Assembly: GCF_034262375.1 (NCBI RefSeq)
Contig: NZ_CP139558.1
Span: forward strand, 5,084,001-5,148,000
Direction: 5' to 3'
Length of the DNA: 64,000 nucleotides
DNA from: Mucilaginibacter sabulilitoris
GTDB taxonomy: Bacteria; Bacteroidota; Bacteroidia; Sphingobacteriales; Sphingobacteriaceae
Below the pieces are notes generated by a model, which was not told the DNA's origin, searched no databases, and worked only from the letters and a program-made list of their open reading frames with translations. Positions 10,264 through 17,394 of the stretch are shown one piece after another. Position numbers and translations under genes: made by a program. The first letter of the stretch is position 1, and the number at the start of each line of letters is the position of its first letter.

Positions 10264-11112
10264 TTATTGTTTTTTTATGTAAATATCCCCGTTAAGGGTT
10301 TCAAATTTGAATATTTTGCCACCCGCCCCAATCCGCACATCCGAGTTTTTACTGAGTTTGTAAACGGTGCCACTATTATTTTTTGATTGTGTTTTAACCA
10401 CTTTGCCAGGCATTACCTCAGCATTAGGGAAATCGGTATAGAACTGGCCGTTCATGCTTTTAAATTCCAGGTCGGCAGCTAAACTTGCCGGGTAAGTTAC
10501 CTTCACTTCTCCGTTGATAGTTTTGTAAGATGAGGCATCAGCTGGGATTTTTAGATAATTAGCGGTTACCGCGCCATTAACAGTATGCGCCTCGGTAGTA
10601 CTCTTGGCATTCACAATATCTATCGGACCGTTCACATTATTTACTTTTAGCACACCATAAACATCCTTAACCGTAATGCGCCCATTGTTGACTGTTGATA
10701 CGCGCAAATCCAAACCAAAAGGCACTTTCACGTTAAACTCCAGGTTGTATCCGTAGTGAATGCGCCTGTCATCATCTCTGTTACGCCAGCTATGTGGCCT
10801 TGAATCATAAGGTTCGGCAATATAAGCCATCACGGTGTCCTGTTTCTGATCAAAGGCAAGCTTAAATTCCTTTTTACCCTGCTCCAATGTGGCCTGATCA
10901 TCTGCAGAAATGGTTTCGTCAATTTCCATGATCACCTTGTCGCCGGCATAACCCTGTACATTAATGGAACCGCTGATATTATAAATAGCCACCACACCTT
11001 TTTGCAGGGTAAATTGCTTACTGATATGTTGCTTAAACTCCTGTGCTGAGGCCGAAATCTGGACAAAGCACAGCCCCACGCCCGCCAAAACGGGTATTAA
11101 TGATCTTTTCAT
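10264..11112 (-). CDS. DUF4097 beta-solenoid protein, exported (first copy)
   Basis: A 282-residue exported protein with a signal peptide (about 1-23, ending ASAQ). It shows the same repeating beta pattern as its downstream neighbour: VSTVNNGRITVKDVYG, then VNNVNGPIDIVN and KTINGEVKVTYP, and ends LNGDIYIKKQ. A DUF4097 region with an insert rich in Arg and Asp (RPHSWRNRDDDRR, near 105-117) is visible. Cotranscribed with the anti-sigma gene upstream (10-base gap) and the second DUF4097 gene downstream (13-base gap). Function unknown; the pairing with a sigma/anti-sigma unit is common in Bacteroidota. Confidence 0.82.
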   Translation of the reverse strand: MKRSLIPVLAGVGLCFVQISASAQEFKQHISKQFTLQKGVVAIYNISGSINVQGYAGDKVIMEIDETISADDQATLEQGKKEFKLAFDQKQDTVMAYIAEPYDSRPHSWRNRDDDRRIHYGYNLEFNVKVPFGLDLRVSTVNNGRITVKDVYGVLKVNNVNGPIDIVNAKSTTEAHTVNGAVTANYLKIPADASSYKTINGEVKVTYPASLAADLEFKSMNGQFYTDFPNAEVMPGKVVKTQSKNNSGTVYKLSKNSDVRIGAGGKIFKFETLNGDIYIKKQ

Positions 11113-11122
11113 ATTTTGTTTT

Positions 11123-11941
11123 TTAAATTAGCTGGGTTATGGTTTCGTTGATCTTTTCACGTACACCGTGATCAAGATTTTTTTGTTTCAATAGTTCTTT
11201 AAATGACTTCACTGATCGTTTTTCCTGTAGTTTCAACATAACATCGGCGATGGCCGATTGCATTAAAGGCGAATCCTGCTGTACAATTGACTCAATTAGC
11301 CCTGCCCTCACCTCCGGATGACTGGCTAAATGAGCTAAGGCATCAAGCGTACTCAGGCGCACATTTACATTAGGGTCGTTATTTAGCGTAGCCAGCAACG
11401 CATCAATAACCTGTTTGTCTGCATGTTTTATTTCGCTGGTATAACTTACCCCCCTCATCCGCTCTGATGCCGATGGGTTCTCCAATAAGGCCAGCATCAT
11501 GGTTTGCCGTAGTTCATGCACCTGCGTGGTAAGTGCCTGTAGTTGTTGCTCCTGGTTATCACTCCGGCTATTGTGAAAAACCCAATATCCGCAACCAAAA
11601 CTCATTAGTATTATTATAATAGTATAAGCCAGAGGCCATCTTGGCTGTAACTGCCAGAGCTTGTTCCAGCTATCATGAATGTTATTCAAAAAACTTTTTT
11701 TGTCATTAACTGATGCAGTGTAAGTATCCAGCATAGTATAAAACCTGACCTTTACATTTACTGAAGGCTCCGGCGTTTCCATCTCACCCATCTTATCCCA
11801 TAATGTTTTCATAATAACCACATCTTCCCGGCAGTTATTACAACCTTCTATATGCTTTTCCAGTTCTTCCTGCGTGGCAGGCGGCAACTGTTTGTTCATA
11901 TAATCTGTAAACAGATCCTGGTATTGCTCACATTTCATCAT
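11123..11941 (-). CDS. Zinc-finger anti-sigma protein with HEAT-like repeats
   Basis: A 272-residue inner-membrane protein. The N-terminal 45 residues form a zf-HC2 anti-sigma zinc finger (CEQYQDLF, then HIEGCNNC), expected to bind the ECF sigma factor encoded directly upstream. A single membrane helix (about 100-121) is followed by a periplasmic part whose last 110 residues read as HEAT-like helical repeats (NVRLSTLDALAHLASHPEV and the following helices). The periplasmic helical domain may receive the signal that releases the sigma factor. The gap to the sigma gene is 8 bases. The finger and its position make the anti-sigma role likely; the signal is unknown. Confidence 0.82.
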   Translation of the reverse strand: MMKCEQYQDLFTDYMNKQLPPATQEELEKHIEGCNNCREDVVIMKTLWDKMGEMETPEPSVNVKVRFYTMLDTYTASVNDKKSFLNNIHDSWNKLWQLQPRWPLAYTIIIILMSFGCGYWVFHNSRSDNQEQQLQALTTQVHELRQTMMLALLENPSASERMRGVSYTSEIKHADKQVIDALLATLNNDPNVNVRLSTLDALAHLASHPEVRAGLIESIVQQDSPLMQSAIADVMLKLQEKRSVKSFKELLKQKNLDHGVREKINETITQLI

Positions 11942-11949
11942 ATTTCTGT

Positions 11950-12501
11950 TTAACGTTTCCTTTTTAAATACACATTTTTCAACTCCTGCATAGCCCTGTG
12001 TACCCTAACCTTTACCGCCCCTTCGGTAACCTGCAGTATTTGTGCTATTTCCTGGTGCTTAAGCTCCTGAAACCTGCTCATAATTAAAACCTCCCGGTAA
12101 TCACTGCTTAAATTTTCCATTGCTCCATGAAGTTCTGACCGGGTTTGCTTTATTTCAAGTTGCTCATCTGCTGCTGTACCTCCATCAAGTCTGTCGGCAA
12201 ACTCTTCTACATCATAGTGCCTGGCTTGCTGCGCTATTTTTTTATAGCTGTCTTTTAATATGTTGCGCGCAATCTGGTACATCCATGCTGTAAATTCACC
12301 GTCTCCGGTAAAGGTGTTCCGGTATTTAAGCATCTTATAAAAAGTGGTTTGTACCATATCTTCGCTGCCCTCCCTGTTATACGTCATGTGAAACAAAAAG
12401 CCATACAAAGACCGGTGATGCCGCTCAAAAAGCAACCCCATTTTTTCCAGGTCCCCGGCCTTTATCCGGAGCATGATGGCATTATCAGTTAGTGTATTCA
12501 A
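11950..12501 (-). CDS. ECF-type RNA polymerase sigma factor
   Basis: A 183-residue sigma-70 family factor with region 2 (LLFERHHRSLYGFLFHM through MYQIARNIL) and region 4 (SSDYREVLIMSRFQELKHQ and the recognition helix IAQILQVTEGAVKVRVHRA). It directs transcription of its own regulon, probably including this operon, when released by the downstream anti-sigma protein. The frame opens with TTG at 12501; an ATG nine codons in (12474) is the alternative, but the intervening residues TDNAIMLRIKAGD resemble homologues, so I kept the TTG. It is the first gene of the four-gene operon. Confidence 0.88.
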   Translation of the reverse strand: MNTLTDNAIMLRIKAGDLEKMGLLFERHHRSLYGFLFHMTYNREGSEDMVQTTFYKMLKYRNTFTGDGEFTAWMYQIARNILKDSYKKIAQQARHYDVEEFADRLDGGTAADEQLEIKQTRSELHGAMENLSSDYREVLIMSRFQELKHQEIAQILQVTEGAVKVRVHRAMQELKNVYLKRKR

Positions 12502-12638
12502 ACAGGTTTGGTTATCTTATTTATACTGGAGACTTCAGCAAAATAAAATGGTTACAGAAAATTTAAGAAATAATTCAATTTGTTTAGCAGCTATTTGAAA
12601 TTACCTCATCGTTGGTATTCCCTGCATAAAGGTATTAT

Positions 12639-12673
12639 AAAAAAGAAGGCCCTCATTGTTAAATGCTGGCCTT
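12639..12673 (-). terminator. Weak hairpin terminator after the TapB-like gene
   Basis: Arms ggcctt/aaggcc (12668-12673 and 12646-12651) flank a 16-base loop and are followed on the minus strand by six T residues (12644-12639). The long loop makes it weak. It sits about 70 bases beyond the minus-strand gene ending at 12743. Confidence 0.35.
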
Positions 12674-12742
12674 GCTCTTTCATGATAAGGTGTGTTAATA
12701 TTTGTTGGGGTTAGGTTAGGTTTGATTTTATATAAAGGGGTA

Positions 12743-13435
12743 TTAATTTATAGCATCAAGTATCATAGTGCCCATTAGCTTTGACTTTTTATCATAGGTT
12801 TCTGACTTTACAAAACGGCCCAGCTTTGGGGCAAACCATTCGGCTGCTTTGATGTGCACCGGAATACCTATGCCCATCATTTTTATTTTCATTGTAGCAT
12901 CGTACGTAATGCGATAACAGTCAAAACTACCGGCGTTGGTATTTACGGTTTCAGCCTTATCAACCATGCGGTTGGTAATATCCATTTGTATTTGCGACAT
13001 CGGCTGCCCGTTATTGCTCATGTCAATAGTTACCGCCCCATCATCCAATTTTTGCCCGGCGCTCAAATTAAGCGGGTAAGCCAGGTATTTGGCTTCACCC
13101 GTCATTTGCATATTACTGAACTGTTTCATGGAAGATGCGGGCACAAAGGCTTTCATATCAATTTTAATAGCATCGCCACTGCATATCATTTCAGAATCAC
13201 CCCCTCCTACTGATTTTCCATTTTTATCGAAAACCTCACTATGAACACTTACGGTTGAGGCATCTTTTTTTGTAGCGGTATATATCAGCTTGCCTTGTGC
13301 GTTGCCTTTAGCATCCTGGTTTAAATAAATCAGCTTTTTCCCATTTACGGTACCTACAAACTGATTGCAGTTTTGAGCATTAACAAACTGATTACAAAAA
13401 ATAAACAGAACAACTAATATAAATAGCTTTTTCAT
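12743..13435 (-). CDS. TapB/DUF3108-like exported protein
   Basis: A 230-residue exported protein with a signal peptide (about 1-20, ending FVNAQ). The mature part looks like an all-beta domain similar to the DUF3108/TapB-like proteins of Bacteroidota: a GKLIYTATKKDA strand, then FDCYRITYD and a final AEWFAPKLGRFVKSETYDK. Such proteins are predicted to sit in the periplasm; no enzyme motif is visible. It stands alone: 241 bases separate it from the sigma gene downstream and 127 bases from the lyase gene upstream on the same strand. The family assignment is moderate. Confidence 0.6.
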   Translation of the reverse strand: MKKLFILVVLFIFCNQFVNAQNCNQFVGTVNGKKLIYLNQDAKGNAQGKLIYTATKKDASTVSVHSEVFDKNGKSVGGGDSEMICSGDAIKIDMKAFVPASSMKQFSNMQMTGEAKYLAYPLNLSAGQKLDDGAVTIDMSNNGQPMSQIQMDITNRMVDKAETVNTNAGSFDCYRITYDATMKIKMMGIGIPVHIKAAEWFAPKLGRFVKSETYDKKSKLMGTMILDAIN

Positions 13436-13562
13436 CCAGAGGTTATTTATACAAGTAAAAGTAAACTTGTAATTAACTGTTTACAATAGTATGAACACGC
13501 GTTCAACCTTCGGGTTTTACGCATTTTACCACGTCATTCGCCCGATGAAAACAATATATTAC

Positions 13563-14657
13563 TTATTTATCTGGAGGAGATATCATTACCTGATTAAGCG
13601 CCAGCTGTAAGTTAAAATTTGGCTGCTCGGTATTACTTGTTACGTTATTTATATAAGTATGATTAAAATAAGCTGCAAGCGAGAGGGTGTATATGCCTTG
13701 AACCGGAGAGAACAAAGTACCCGCCTCATAACCTTTTTCATGATTTGCAGCCCGGGCTTTATCAAAACCCACCTTACTGTTTACAAATTCCGGATGAGTT
13801 TTAGCCCCGGTTACAAAAGGCACTAAAAAATCAACTGATTTTTGAATAGATGCTCCGTTTTCAGATTGATATACAAAATAGTTTTTCCCGGTTGCCCGGT
13901 AAATAACCATACAGGTTCTCAACAATGGTTCAAGCGTATAGGTATGGTAATGCAATGCATCCCTTTCTAAAAAGTCAAAACTTGTTCCGTCGGGATTAAG
14001 ATCTTTGGCAATCTGTTTCTCCAGTGCATGGTAAATCGGTTGTACATAACTGGTATCATGCAATGTAAAAGTAGCCAGCGTAATAATCTTAATGCGGTGT
14101 GAATTCCAGTTGTTGAAACATGTTGTTTTACCGGGTTTCGCCGATGTGCTGTTAAGTTCGGCTTTGACAATACTTAATAACCAACTATCAATCTCAGTTC
14201 TGGCATCAGCAGCAACATCATTTCTTAGCAAATCGTACCCGGTAATCATATCCTCTAACTTGGTTTCATTAATAGGATCGCCGTTGGGTTTGTTGGTTCG
14301 CGCCCAGGCTAACAGATATTCCTGTGCTTTTTCCAAATATTGCTTTTGCCCATACAGCCTGTAGCATATAGCTAACGCATAAGCTTTGTTGCCATCCTTC
14401 AGTGATTTAAGACTGGCTGTTTTTGCAGGGTTTCCGGCAAGTACCCCCTGCGACACAATTGTTTCAATAGGATTTGGCTGTTCATCCATTGCCTTTGCAG
14501 CAGTTTGTCGATAAAGGTCAAAAACCTTCCGAACAGCTGCATTGGTTTCAATATTTCCCTTCAGCGCCTTAATTTCTGCAGCAGTTGAACTTACGTACTG
14601 TGCTTGTACATGCAACGCTGCAATATGGAAGGCGGCCAACAATAACATCCTTTTCAT
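13563..14657 (-). CDS. Alginate-lyase-family (alpha/alpha-toroid) polysaccharide lyase, exported
   Basis: A 364-residue exported protein with a signal peptide (about 1-19, ending HVQAQ). It matches the alginate lyase superfamily (PF05426-like) in an all-helical toroid pattern. The likely catalytic segment is CFNNWNSHRIK (about 180-190), where Asn and His correspond to the Asn/His of PL5-type lyases; DALHYHTYTLEPLL adds further conserved His and Tyr. It would cut a uronate-containing polymer by beta-elimination, giving 4,5-unsaturated ends for the GH88 protein encoded 8 bases upstream. A GCAAACGTT core resembling the LacI site overlaps its start. The exact polymer is unknown. Confidence 0.75.
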   Translation of the reverse strand: MKRMLLLAAFHIAALHVQAQYVSSTAAEIKALKGNIETNAAVRKVFDLYRQTAAKAMDEQPNPIETIVSQGVLAGNPAKTASLKSLKDGNKAYALAICYRLYGQKQYLEKAQEYLLAWARTNKPNGDPINETKLEDMITGYDLLRNDVAADARTEIDSWLLSIVKAELNSTSAKPGKTTCFNNWNSHRIKIITLATFTLHDTSYVQPIYHALEKQIAKDLNPDGTSFDFLERDALHYHTYTLEPLLRTCMVIYRATGKNYFVYQSENGASIQKSVDFLVPFVTGAKTHPEFVNSKVGFDKARAANHEKGYEAGTLFSPVQGIYTLSLAAYFNHTYINNVTSNTEQPNFNLQLALNQVMISPPDK

Positions 14658-14665
14658 TGCAAACG

Positions 14666-15880
14666 TTAAAAGTGGCTAATTACCTGTTGACCTTTATTTA
14701 GACGTTGTTTACGTAACAGCGCTTCCAGGAAATAATAATCGGCGTAAATGATCGGTACGTCTATCTCGCTGTGGTTTGGTTTATGACCGGTACTATGCAA
14801 TAATAAAAACCCCATATTGCTCCCGGCCGGCGCTTCATAACGCGTGCTTAGTATATTGATGATCTTATCGGCCTTTGACCTGTAATCTTTACCATTTTTG
14901 CTATAAGTGCTCAACTCATACAATGCTGACGCAGTTATTGCCGCCGCCGAAACATCGCGGGGTACATTGGGTATAGCCGGATCATTATAATCCCAGTATG
15001 GCACCAGGTCGGCAGGTAAATTAGGATTGCTAAAAATGAACCGTGCAATATGCTCGGCCTGTTGCAAATAAACTTTGTTATGTGTTTCCCTATAACACAT
15101 AGTATAACCATATAATCCCCAGGCCTGCCCCCGGGCCCATGCCGATTCATCTGCATAACCCTGATGGGTTTGCTTATGCAGCACCTTGCCTGTTTCCGGA
15201 TCATAATCCACCACATGATAAGAACTATAATCGGCCCTGAAATGATTTTTCATGGCTGTATTGGCATGTGCTACCGCAATTTTAAAATAGCTTGAATCGC
15301 CGGTTAAGCGGGTAGCTTCAAATAATAGTTCGAGGTTGAGCATATTATCAATAATAACCGGAAACTTCCATTGCGGACGGTTGTCCCATGATTTAATGGA
15401 ACCAACAACAGGGTTAAACCTGGTTGAAAGTGTTTTGGCAGCCTCAATAATAACCTCCTTATAATGAGAGTCATTTGTTAAACGATAGCCATTGCCTATG
15501 CTATTATATACCTTAAAACCCATGTCATGGGTAATACCATTGGTTTTTTCCTTTTCAATATTGGCGCTGAACTTTTTGGCAAGCTCCATCCAGGTTTTGT
15601 CTTTTGAATATTCATACAAAAACCACAGTTCGCCCGGGAAAAAACCACTGCACCAGTCTTTAGAAGCTACCATCACCAATTTACCATCAGCACTCAAGGT
15701 ACGTGGAGATACCAGCATAGATTTATCGGGATCGGCTTTTTTAATACTATCAACTTCTTTAAGCATTAGCGCCATCTGTTTTTGAGCAAAGGAAAAGGCC
15801 TGAGCCACATCGGTTTGCGAAAAGGCATTAAAAGCCAATAAATTCAGCACAAAAAAGGTAATAAAATATTTGGTTCTCAT
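14666..15880 (-). CDS. GH88 unsaturated glucuronyl hydrolase
   Basis: A 404-residue exported enzyme with a signal peptide (about 1-21, ending AFNAFS). It removes 4,5-unsaturated uronic acids from oligosaccharides made by polysaccharide lyases. The two acidic residues known from Bacillus GH88 enzymes are in THDMGFKVY and VIIDNMLNLELLF; RGQAWGLYGY is also conserved. The ATG at 15880 directly precedes a typical signal peptide; an in-frame ATG seven codons upstream is less likely. First gene of a two-gene operon with the lyase downstream, divergent from the LacI regulator gene, with an operator-like site between them. Confidence 0.9.
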   Translation of the reverse strand: MRTKYFITFFVLNLLAFNAFSQTDVAQAFSFAQKQMALMLKEVDSIKKADPDKSMLVSPRTLSADGKLVMVASKDWCSGFFPGELWFLYEYSKDKTWMELAKKFSANIEKEKTNGITHDMGFKVYNSIGNGYRLTNDSHYKEVIIEAAKTLSTRFNPVVGSIKSWDNRPQWKFPVIIDNMLNLELLFEATRLTGDSSYFKIAVAHANTAMKNHFRADYSSYHVVDYDPETGKVLHKQTHQGYADESAWARGQAWGLYGYTMCYRETHNKVYLQQAEHIARFIFSNPNLPADLVPYWDYNDPAIPNVPRDVSAAAITASALYELSTYSKNGKDYRSKADKIINILSTRYEAPAGSNMGFLLLHSTGHKPNHSEIDVPIIYADYYFLEALLRKQRLNKGQQVISHF

Positions 15881-16188
15881 ATAGGTTATACAAAGGTTCA
15901 TAATCGGTTTATCGTCTAAAACCCGGGGTTGGTTATGGGCGATGATGGTCGGCTCAATATTACAACGTATTCCTGCTAAATTGAAAGCATAGTGAGTTAA
16001 TTTTTACGCAAACGTTTTAGTTGACTTATTTATTTACAAAGTATAGTGTTATAAAATCAACTGAAAAGTCCATTTGAATTTCAAAATGCGTTTAAACACA
16101 CCCCGGTTTAAAGTTTTTTATCTATTTTTATGAAAAAGCCGGCTGTGTTGTTATTTATTTTTGTTGATTTGTCGGTGAAAAGCCAATT
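15881..16188. other. Divergent intergenic region between GH88 and LacI genes
   Basis: This 308-base stretch has no gene. It holds the operator-like site at 16003-16020 and must contain the promoters of both arms. A TATTTTTG sequence at 16156-16163 fits the Bacteroidota -7 box for the LacI gene but lacks a TTG at the right spacing upstream. Confidence 0.6.
16003..16020. promoter_or_regulatory. Probable LacI-family operator, site A
   Basis: The sequence tttacgcaaacgttttag has an AACGTT centre typical of LacI-family operators. Its near-identical twin (16 of 18 positions, inverted) lies in front of the GH2 gene at 17253-17270. It sits midway between the GH88 gene and the LacI gene, about 125 bases from the GH88 start. 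Confidence 0.6.
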
Positions 16189-17229
16189 ATGAATTTTGAT
16201 GCCATCACTATAAGAGATATTGCCAGAGAATTACAACTATCGGTATCAACAGTATCCAAAGCGTTGAGAGACAGTTATGAGATTAGTGAAAAAACAAAAA
16301 AACTGGTACTTGAATATGCAAAAGAAAATAATTATCGGCCAAACCCGATGGCGCAAAGCCTCAAAAAAGGCCATAGCAAATCTATAGGCATTGTAGTTTC
16401 AAGTATTGATAACCAATTTTTCTCGCAGGTGATTAATGGAATGGAGTCTGAAGCTTATAGCCAGGGTTATAATGTGATTATTACCCAAAGCCATGAATCG
16501 TATGATCTTGAGGTACAAAATGTAAGTCACCTTATTCACCGCGCCATTGACGGGCTTTTAATTTCCATCGCTACCGAAACCGCCGATGTAGAGCACCTCA
16601 GAAGGCTACAGCAACAAGGTTTACCTATTGTTTTTTTTGATCGGGTTAGCAGTGAAATAGATACGCACAAAGTGATAGTTGACAACCTTGGTGGCTCTTA
16701 CCAGGCTACTATACATCTGATCGACTCAGGCTATAAAAACATTGCCCATATCACAAGTTCGGTAACATCATCAGTTACTACCCAACGGCTATCAGGTTAT
16801 GTGCAGGCACTGGTTGAACGGGGCATAGAAGTAAATGACCAATATATCAAATACTGCGCCCATGGCGGCCTTAACCTGGAGGAGCTTGAACAGGCAGTAG
16901 ATGAATTGTTGCAATCATCTACCCCACCAGATGCCATACTAACGGCGTCTGACCGGATCACGACATCAACTATGACCCTGCTTCATAAAAAAAATATAAG
17001 GATACCACAAGATGTGGCTCTTGTTGGTTTTTCAAACACGGTACTGGCCGATGTACTAAATCCCTCGCTTACATCGGTGCACCAGCCGGCCTTTGAAATT
17101 GGCAAAAAAGCAACCGAAATGTTGTTGAGCATCATTAACAGCAAACGTCCTGTTACCGAGTTTGAAAATGTGATATTGCCAACAGAACTGTTTATTCGTA
17201 ATTCTTCATTAAAAGTAGCTCCTGAATAG
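16189..17229 (+). CDS. LacI-family transcriptional regulator of the uronide locus
   Basis: A 346-residue regulator. The N-terminal helix-turn-helix and hinge are typical: ITIRDIARELQLSVSTVSKAL then NNYRPNPMAQSLKKGHSKSIG. The periplasmic-binding-protein-like effector domain follows (about 62-340), including VVFFDRV and the VALVGFSN motif. It probably binds an oligosaccharide breakdown product and controls the flanking GH88/lyase and GH2/lyase genes; this comes from position and from the twin operator-like sites. It stands between the two arms, divergent from one and reading toward the other. Confidence 0.92.
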   Translation: MNFDAITIRDIARELQLSVSTVSKALRDSYEISEKTKKLVLEYAKENNYRPNPMAQSLKKGHSKSIGIVVSSIDNQFFSQVINGMESEAYSQGYNVIITQSHESYDLEVQNVSHLIHRAIDGLLISIATETADVEHLRRLQQQGLPIVFFDRVSSEIDTHKVIVDNLGGSYQATIHLIDSGYKNIAHITSSVTSSVTTQRLSGYVQALVERGIEVNDQYIKYCAHGGLNLEELEQAVDELLQSSTPPDAILTASDRITTSTMTLLHKKNIRIPQDVALVGFSNTVLADVLNPSLTSVHQPAFEIGKKATEMLLSIINSKRPVTEFENVILPTELFIRNSSLKVAPE

Positions 17230-17252
17230 CATCTTCTCAACTCCGCCCGCAT

Positions 17253-17270
17253 CGAAAACGATTGCGTAAA
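17253..17270. promoter_or_regulatory. Probable LacI-family operator, site B
   Basis: The sequence cgaaaacgattgcgtaaa, read on the minus strand, matches site A (16003-16020) at 16 of 18 positions. It lies 23 bases after the LacI stop codon and 125 bases before the GH2 start. A TATTTTTG -7-like box lies between it and the gene at 17311-17318. Confidence 0.6.
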
Positions 17271-17394
17271 TAAAGCTGCCTTAATTTTCAAGACGATTAC
17301 ATTTAGTATATATTTTTGAAGCGTACCCCTTTGGTAGCAAACTGCTACTTATAAACCAAAACATTGCGGCAGCTTAGCGGATTTTGATATACCT

